A stretch of 55,507 nucleotides of DNA from NCBI RefSeq assembly GCF_001424705.1, contig NZ_LMRA01000047.1, forward strand, positions 920 through 56,426. Reading direction: 5' to 3'. A program made the translations under genes and the position numbers. The notes under the pieces were generated by a model, which was given only the letters and a program-made list of their open reading frames with translations, searched no databases and was not told where the DNA came from. This DNA is from Methylobacterium sp. Leaf465 (GTDB lineage: Bacteria > Pseudomonadota > Alphaproteobacteria > Rhizobiales > Beijerinckiaceae). This document shows, one piece after another, positions 50,686-55,507 of the stretch (its first letter is position 1; the number at the start of each line of letters is the position of its first letter).

Positions 50686-51246
50686 CTACAGGGCCAAGGG
50701 GACGGCGAAAGTCTCGAACCGGACCGGGCATTGCCGGCCCACGCGGATCGCCAGCACGGGATGCCAGTGAGGCCGTCCACCGACCTGACGGAGAATGCGC
50801 GCAGTCTGATATCGCCACGTCGCGCGGTAGCGGGGCAGATCGCTGGTCATCTGTCCCTCGAAGAGAAACATGAGCTTGTCCGTCTCGCCGGTCTGCCGCT
50901 CGATCAGGGCGTGGTTCCAGCCCTGAGGTCTCGCCTCCGTCAATGCGAGGCGACAGTCTCCACGTCTCGCCGTGAGCGAGACTTCCGCCGAGCCTGGGGC
51001 CTCGTCGACGCTGAAGCCCTCTGTCATGAGGCGCGCGACCAGCGTTCGCTTAAGGGAAGCAGGATTTCGGATGTCCGGAGCAGTTCCTATAAGAACCTTC
51101 GCACCGATGCTCGTAATGGCGAACAGGGCGAGGACAGCCAAGCCCACAGGAACACGCAGGCCCGTGCGCCGCGGCGCGTCGGTCCCCCCAGCGGCCGGGT
51201 ATCCCGGTTCGGCGACCCTGGCTGGGTCGGACATCGGGTGCGTCAT
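50686..51246 (-). CDS. Exosortase-coupled membrane-anchored protein
   Basis: 186 aa from ATG 51246, overlapping the exosortase stop (ATGA, 51243-51246). One membrane helix (LRVPVGLAVLALFAITSIGAKVLIG) and a periplasmic domain (FSVDEAPGSAEVSLTARRGDCRLALTEARPQGWNHALIE). It occupies the place of EpsI-type partners after exosortases, but I do not see a named family. Probably acts with the exosortase or in polysaccharide export. Confidence 0.7.
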   Translation of the reverse strand: MTHPMSDPARVAEPGYPAAGGTDAPRRTGLRVPVGLAVLALFAITSIGAKVLIGTAPDIRNPASLKRTLVARLMTEGFSVDEAPGSAEVSLTARRGDCRLALTEARPQGWNHALIERQTGETDKLMFLFEGQMTSDLPRYRATWRYQTARILRQVGGRPHWHPVLAIRVGRQCPVRFETFAVPLAL

Positions 51247-52160
51247 CGGATGGCCGCACCGGTGTCGGCCTGCCTCGGAAGGTCTTGCGCGACAGGATCC
51301 GAGGGGCGGGCTCGAACACCGGCCCAGCAGACTGCTCCGATGGCAGCGAGGGTGAGCCAGCTCGTCACGCTGTTGCCGACCGCGCCATGGAGCAACTCGA
51401 AATGCTCCGGAAGGAGGCCAATGGCTGCAAGACGCAGGATGTTGATCGCGACGACACTGCAGCAGGCGAGCGCTCCCCAAAGCATGTTGTTTCGCCGGGC
51501 GCGCGGCCTCACGACATTGATGGCGATCACCCAACCCAGCAATGCCAGCGAGACATTGCCCAGAGAGGAGCAGGCCGGGTAGATCTGAAGGTAGGTTTGG
51601 CCATTCGACGAGGCCACGAGATTTCCAGACGACTCGGTTCCGAGAATTGTGGCGACCATCAGCGCATCGGCCGACAGAATATACGGCGCCGCGAGGTTGA
51701 ACAGGAGACGGGTCCAGCACATCGGCATCGTCACCACGAGCAGGATCGCGGCTCCGCGAGCGAGGCGGCCGGATGATGTCGCCAGCGTCCAGAGCGCGAT
51801 GGCCGTGAGCGTGACCCACGCAAGCGCGGAAGAAGGTGCGAGGACGAAGGGCGCGGCGATACCGAGCACCACGACATCCCCGCGCATGGGTTCGCTCCCC
51901 CCTCGGTCGGTGAACGCGAGGGCGATCCCGCAGACGATGCCGAGCCAGACGATGGCACTGATGTCGAACGTCCGCGATCCGGCAACGACCCAACCCTCGG
52001 CTTCCAGGGCCTGCAACATTCGACCCGCCAGACCGTTCGCGGCGCAGATCGCCATGAATGCGCAGAGGTACGCGGACCGTGACGCCGAAAAGCCGAGGCC
52101 GATTCGCATCCGCGGGATCCCAGCAGGGGACTTGTCGGGGTATCGCGCAACGGGGGACAT
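51243..52160 (-). CDS. Exosortase/archaeosortase family protein
   Basis: 305 aa from ATG 52160 (GTG 52175 is an alternative). A multi-helix membrane protein with the exosortase triad: C197 in QIYPACSSLGN, R243 in VVAINILRLAAIG and H258 in FELLHGAVGN. Exosortases process PEP-CTERM-like proteins and belong to EPS loci. No PEP-CTERM substrate is visible here. Coupled to 50686-51246. The longer frame beyond 52175 lacks support. Confidence 0.85.
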   Translation of the reverse strand: MSPVARYPDKSPAGIPRMRIGLGFSASRSAYLCAFMAICAANGLAGRMLQALEAEGWVVAGSRTFDISAIVWLGIVCGIALAFTDRGGSEPMRGDVVVLGIAAPFVLAPSSALAWVTLTAIALWTLATSSGRLARGAAILLVVTMPMCWTRLLFNLAAPYILSADALMVATILGTESSGNLVASSNGQTYLQIYPACSSLGNVSLALLGWVIAINVVRPRARRNNMLWGALACCSVVAINILRLAAIGLLPEHFELLHGAVGNSVTSWLTLAAIGAVCWAGVRARPSDPVAQDLPRQADTGAAIR

Positions 52161-53106
52161 ATCGGGCACTCGCACGCGGACGTCCCAACCTGTCTACGTC
52201 AGAAACAGCGACGCGCGAAGATGCACCGCCCTTGCGATCCGGTGCTTGCGCGGTCCGCGCTATCCCCCTCGACGACCCGGCCCGGCAGAGCTGCCTGCGC
52301 CGCGGCGCCCTGCTGCCCGACTTCCCGCGCGCTGCTCCCCGCCATCGGCCGCCGCGCGCCCAACGTGGCCCACGACTGCCGGATCGTTGGGAAGTCCGCG
52401 CCAGGTCCCGGTCGAGGTTTCGGCAGCCTTTGGAATCATCGCCATTCTGGCCACCCACCCCTGCCTCTCGGCGCCTTATCGGGCGAGTTCTCAGGCACGT
52501 CCCCTGCACCCAAATCATCAAAGATGTTGCGGTGCGGCACAAGCCGAGCTAAAGTTTCGAGCCAGTCGATGATGACTTGGGTTCAATCGGACTTCGGACG
52601 TTTGCAATTAGAAATTCAAATCAACCTGGATCCCGATTCTACCCCAGCCGGCATGCGGGGCGAATGAACAACGCGACGTTCAGAAAATCGCTCCCCCCTT
52701 GCGAGCGAAGCGATCGCCGCCATTGCCCTTGAGGATAGGGCTGGTCGCGTTGAGGACCCCGGCTCGGCAACATGGGTTTCCAAATACGCCCTGGAATGCG
52801 ATCGACACGCTTGTGCGAATGCCCATTCAGGAACCGATCACGAGATATCTTACAGGCCACCCAGGTCGCGTTTCATAGTAGTGTTATTTTCAAGTCATGT
52901 CATCGATATTTGTAAAAACCTATTTGGAGAGGACTATATTGTAGATTGAATAAGACATTCGAAATGGAACGTTTCTCGTGATACTCCATTGTCATTGGCA
53001 TGGTATCTGGCTGTCTTTCGAAACGATTCCATACGACAATTTGATGAGCATTCCATTGTTAGCCTTGCATATATAGCAAGGCTATCGGTTAAACTGGGAG
53101 GCTGCA
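52161..53106. other. Long intergenic region, promoter-rich toward its right end
   Basis: Bases 52161-52560 are GC-rich with only shadow frames. Around 52640-52860 a minus-strand frame (about 73 codons) has no known match. From 52865 to 53106 the DNA is AT-rich (GATATTTGTAAAAACC, TTGTTAGCCTTGCATATATAGC) and should hold the promoter for the Alg14-like gene at 53107. No hairpin terminator was recognised. Confidence 0.45.
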
Positions 53107-53568
53107 ATGGCAGCGAAACATAAAAGGCCGCGCTTGCTGGCGGTCGCGTCAGGCGGTGGACACTGGATCCAGCTCCTGCGCGTCGTTCCCGCCTTCGGTG
53201 AATGTGATTGTGCCTTTATCTGCACGCTTGATGCGCGGGACCAAGTCGCCGGACATCGATTTCATCGCGTCCCGGATGCGAACCGCTGGAACAAGCTCGC
53301 GTTTCTGCGTATGGCTCTGTCCGTGATGATCGTCGTTCTCCGCGAGCGGCCACACATCGTCGTCTCGACAGGTGCGGCGCCTGGGTACGTTGCGCTGAGA
53401 CTCGGACGCCTGATCAGAGCCAAGACCATCTGGATCGACAGCTTTGCGAACGTCGACACGCTTTCGATGTCCGGAAAGATGGCGGGTGGGGTGGCGGACC
53501 TCTGGCTCACGCAGTGGCAGCACTTAGCGAAGCCGGAAGGTCCGTATTACGAGGGGTCGGTCATATGA
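53107..53568 (+). CDS. Alg14-like glycosyltransferase membrane subunit
   Basis: 153 aa from ATG 53107 with GGGAGG upstream. RLLAVASGGGHWIQLLRV near the start and RERPHIVVSTGAAPGYVALRLG in the middle are typical of Alg14/EpsE-type proteins that recruit the catalytic partner to the membrane. It shares ATGA (53565-53568) with the next gene, so the two subunits are translationally coupled. The pair adds a sugar to a lipid-linked intermediate in EPS assembly. Confidence 0.88.
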   Translation: MAAKHKRPRLLAVASGGGHWIQLLRVVPAFGECDCAFICTLDARDQVAGHRFHRVPDANRWNKLAFLRMALSVMIVVLRERPHIVVSTGAAPGYVALRLGRLIRAKTIWIDSFANVDTLSMSGKMAGGVADLWLTQWQHLAKPEGPYYEGSVI

Positions 53569-54056
53569 TTTTTGTAACGGTGGGTGTCCAGTTGCCGTTC
53601 GACCGTCTGATTTCCACCGTCGATGACTGGGCCGGATCTCGTGGGCGCTCCGACGTGGTGGCGCAAATCGGGGCGTCGAAGCTCGTACCGAAAAACATCA
53701 AGTATCAATCGACCATGTCGCCCTCGGAGTTTCGGCAGCATGTCGTTGCTGCGAAAGCCGTCGTCGGCCACGCCGGGATGGGCTCAATCATCACGGCCTT
53801 GGAGCTCGGCAAGCCGATTCTCGTCATGCCGCGCCGGGCCGCATTCGGCGAACACCGCAACGACCATCAGCTTTCCACGTCGCGGCATATGAAAGCGCAA
53901 GGAATCGCCACGGTCGTCGATGATGAAGCTGCGTTGAAGGAAGGCCTCGACAGCATCGAGGGCCTCGTTCGCTCGCAAGAGATCTCGGCCTATGCGAATG
54001 CGCAGCTCCTCAACCGTATCTCGACCTTCATCGCCGATGTAAGTGGCCGGATCTGA
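53565..54056 (+). CDS. Alg13-like glycosyltransferase catalytic subunit
   Basis: 163 aa from ATG 53565. Single GT28 C-terminal-type domain: MIFVTVGVQLPFDRLI, AKAVVGHAGMGSIITALELGKPILVMPRRAAFGEHRNDHQ (UDP-sugar binding loop) and ARVVDDE-like VATVVDDEAALKE. It forms the donor-binding half of a split GT-B enzyme with the upstream Alg14-like subunit. Probable glucuronosyl- or glucosyltransferase; donor not decidable. Confidence 0.88.
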   Translation: MIFVTVGVQLPFDRLISTVDDWAGSRGRSDVVAQIGASKLVPKNIKYQSTMSPSEFRQHVVAAKAVVGHAGMGSIITALELGKPILVMPRRAAFGEHRNDHQLSTSRHMKAQGIATVVDDEAALKEGLDSIEGLVRSQEISAYANAQLLNRISTFIADVSGRI

Positions 54057-54243
54057 TCAGCGGGCATGGGCGGCGGACGATGCGTATCGGGAATGCGCCT
54101 CGTCGCGACGCCAAGGTATGAACCGTCGCGGTCGCATGGCGGACATGGAAGCGATCGTGTTAAGATTCCCACGTATCCACGCTGGCGACCTGCATCGCTG
54201 ACCTGCGTCGGCCGAAAGCCATGGCACCCTCGATCGAGGACCG

Positions 54244-55507
54244 ATGTTAGCCACCAATCCACGCGCGACGACGGGAACCCCCCTCGCGATACGGGCTCCG
54301 GGAGATCCAGGCGACATCGCCTTCATCCTCGGCGTTCTTCGGCGCCAGCGCCGCTTCATCGGCAAGACGATCCTGGCCGCCCTGGTCCTAGGCACGCTAG
54401 TTTTTATGTTCGCCCCCTCATCATACAAGACATTCTCGACGGTTCTCGTCGACTTCAAGCGTCTATCGGCTGTCGACGAGAATTTCTCGACGCCCTCTGG
54501 CCGGATCGACAGCTCAGCGTTACTCAGTCAAATCGAGATTTTAAAGTCGAACGGCGTGCTGGATCGGGTCGTAATGTCCGAAAAGCTCGACACGGATCCG
54601 GATTTCGTCGGATCCACGTCCATGATCCGGAAGCTGGTCGCAGCTCTTGGCCTCGCCGATGACCCGGAGGCTGAGTCCGTCGAAGACCGCCGGAACCGAG
54701 CTGCCGAGGTGCTGCGCAAGGCGACCAACGTCGAGCGCGTCGATCTCTCCTACGCCATCACCGTCACGGTGACGGCGCGCAGCGGCGAGAAGGCCGCACG
54801 CCTCGCGAATGCGCTCGCCCAGGCCTACATCGACGATCAACTCGAGGCAAAGCGTGCGGCGTCCGAAAAAGCCAGCACGTGGTTTGTCGAACGAATCGCC
54901 GAGTTGCAGGATGACGTCAGCAAAGCGGATCGGGCTGTCATCGATTATCGTTTGAAGAACAATATCGTAACCATGGATGGTCGCTTCATCGAGGAGCAGC
55001 AGATCCTCGATCTCAGTCAAAAAGTGCTGGAAGCGAGCTTCGCCCGTGCTGGCGCGGAAGCAAAGGTCGCACAGATCAACGAGATGGCGAGGACCGGCGG
55101 GGTGCAGAACGCGCTCGTCGATGAGTTCTCGAACGAGGTCATCATCCAGCTTCGCAACGCCTACTTCGACGCGAAGCGCCAGATGGCGGATTTCACCGTC
55201 CGGTATGGCGCGACGCACGAAGCGACGATCAAAGCCCGCGCGAAGATGAACGAGCTTCAGAACTCGATGAACGACGAGGTCCAGCGCATTCTCGAAGGTG
55301 CGCGCAGCGACTTCGCCATCGCGCAGATCAAGGAGCAGAACCTTCAGAAGGAGCTCGCCGACCTGTCGGAGCGGTCGATCCAGGCGCGCGAAGGCCGGGT
55401 TCAGCTGACTCAGCTCGAGAGTGCGTCGGCGACGGTGAAGACGATCCGCGACACCTTCATGTCGCGGTACGTCGACGGCATACAGAAGCAGAGCTTCCCG
55501 ATGACCG
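54244..55507 (+). CDS. Wzz/GumC-type polysaccharide chain-length protein (3' incomplete)
   Basis: ATG 54244; the frame is open to the window end (421 codons). An N-terminal LRRQRRFIGKTILAALVLGTLVFMFAP gives the first membrane helix after GDIAFILGV, as in Wzz proteins. A periplasmic domain (SALLSQIEILKSNGVLDRVV, AYIDDQLEAKRAASEKASTWFVERIAELQDDVSKADRAVI) is followed by long coiled coils. It controls polymer length and export. It could carry a C-terminal BY-kinase outside the window. Confidence 0.88.
   Translation, partial: MLATNPRATTGTPLAIRAPGDPGDIAFILGVLRRQRRFIGKTILAALVLGTLVFMFAPSSYKTFSTVLVDFKRLSAVDENFSTPSGRIDSSALLSQIEILKSNGVLDRVVMSEKLDTDPDFVGSTSMIRKLVAALGLADDPEAESVEDRRNRAAEVLRKATNVERVDLSYAITVTVTARSGEKAARLANALAQAYIDDQLEAKRAASEKASTWFVERIAELQDDVSKADRAVIDYRLKNNIVTMDGRFIEEQQILDLSQKVLEASFARAGAEAKVAQINEMARTGGVQNALVDEFSNEVIIQLRNAYFDAKRQMADFTVRYGATHEATIKARAKMNELQNSMNDEVQRILEGARSDFAIAQIKEQNLQKELADLSERSIQAREGRVQLTQLESASATVKTIRDTFMSRYVDGIQKQSFPMT

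Noticed and set aside
52966..52990. GGAAC-N16-CATT resembling an EcfG promoter
   Set aside because: The -10 element does not match CGTT and it is about 120 bp from the next start codon.
1..55507. CRISPR arrays, rRNA or tRNA genes
   Set aside because: No regularly spaced repeat array, no CCA-ended cloverleaf and no rRNA-like sequence was recognised on reading the window.

Overview
The window is high-GC DNA from an alphaproteobacterium of the Methylobacterium/Methylorubrum type (Rhizobiales). The evidence is the irr / fabA-fabB-fabI locus, a ccmI-ccmE-ccmF-ccmH operon, RHGE-phosphatase, YceI/cytochrome b561 and YihY genes in the style of that group, and GGAAC-N16-CGTT promoters like those read by the PhyR/EcfG general stress sigma factor. 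No rRNA, tRNA or CRISPR was seen.

Region 1 (1-11.8 kb) is an accessory nitrile/cyanide block. A divergent MocR-type regulator (766-2205) faces a complete Nit1C cluster: MSMEG_0572-type protein, nitrilase, radical SAM protein, GNAT, AIR-synthase-like protein, glycosyltransferase, MSMEG_0570-type protein and FAD oxidoreductase. The cluster has a near-consensus sigma-54 promoter. An outer-membrane channel gene and an LnmK/Pnap_2097-like double-hotdog gene follow. The octamer ATTGTATG/CATACAAT recurs in the regulator/Nit1C intergenic region and, slightly varied, as a near-palindrome before the channel gene, so one regulator may control both.

Region 2 (11.8-23.2 kb) is a patchwork. It has an isochorismatase-like hydrolase, an IS3 remnant abutting a truncated sulfite-oxidase 3' end, an ester cyclase, a DJ-1/PfpI gene with an EcfG-type promoter, and an alpha/beta hydrolase. 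Next comes a minus-strand operon of a methionine-rich secreted peptide, a b-type membrane cytochrome and a Tat-exported molybdopterin oxidoreductase. The peptide has a GGAAC-N16-TGTT promoter, and an ECF sigma / RskA-type anti-sigma / DUF4394 set lies just upstream. This resembles known reactive-chlorine/methionine-sulfoxide repair modules but with a different enzyme. An IS110 element with a structured leader and another IS3 scrap close the region.

Region 3 (23.2-49.0 kb) looks like chromosomal backbone. It runs through three small phage-like ORFs, PepSY + PhoP/PhoQ-like genes split by an opposite-strand toxin-antitoxin locus, cytochrome c maturation (ccmIEFH), DUF1007 + NicO metal transporter, a histidine phosphatase, irr, fabA-fabB-(38-aa stress ORF)-fabI, a NUDIX hydrolase, a membrane-anchored sigma-70 region 1.1-like protein, YihY, a LysR regulator facing YceI-cyt b561-YceI, MmgE/PrpD and an MFS transporter. 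It ends in a DsbA-family gene cut after about 45 codons.

Region 4 (49.0-55.5 kb) has lower and more variable GC and encodes exopolysaccharide functions: UDP-glucuronate 4-epimerase-like enzyme, an exosortase with a partner protein, an Alg14/Alg13-like glycosyltransferase pair, and a Wzz/GumC-type chain-length protein that runs off the end.
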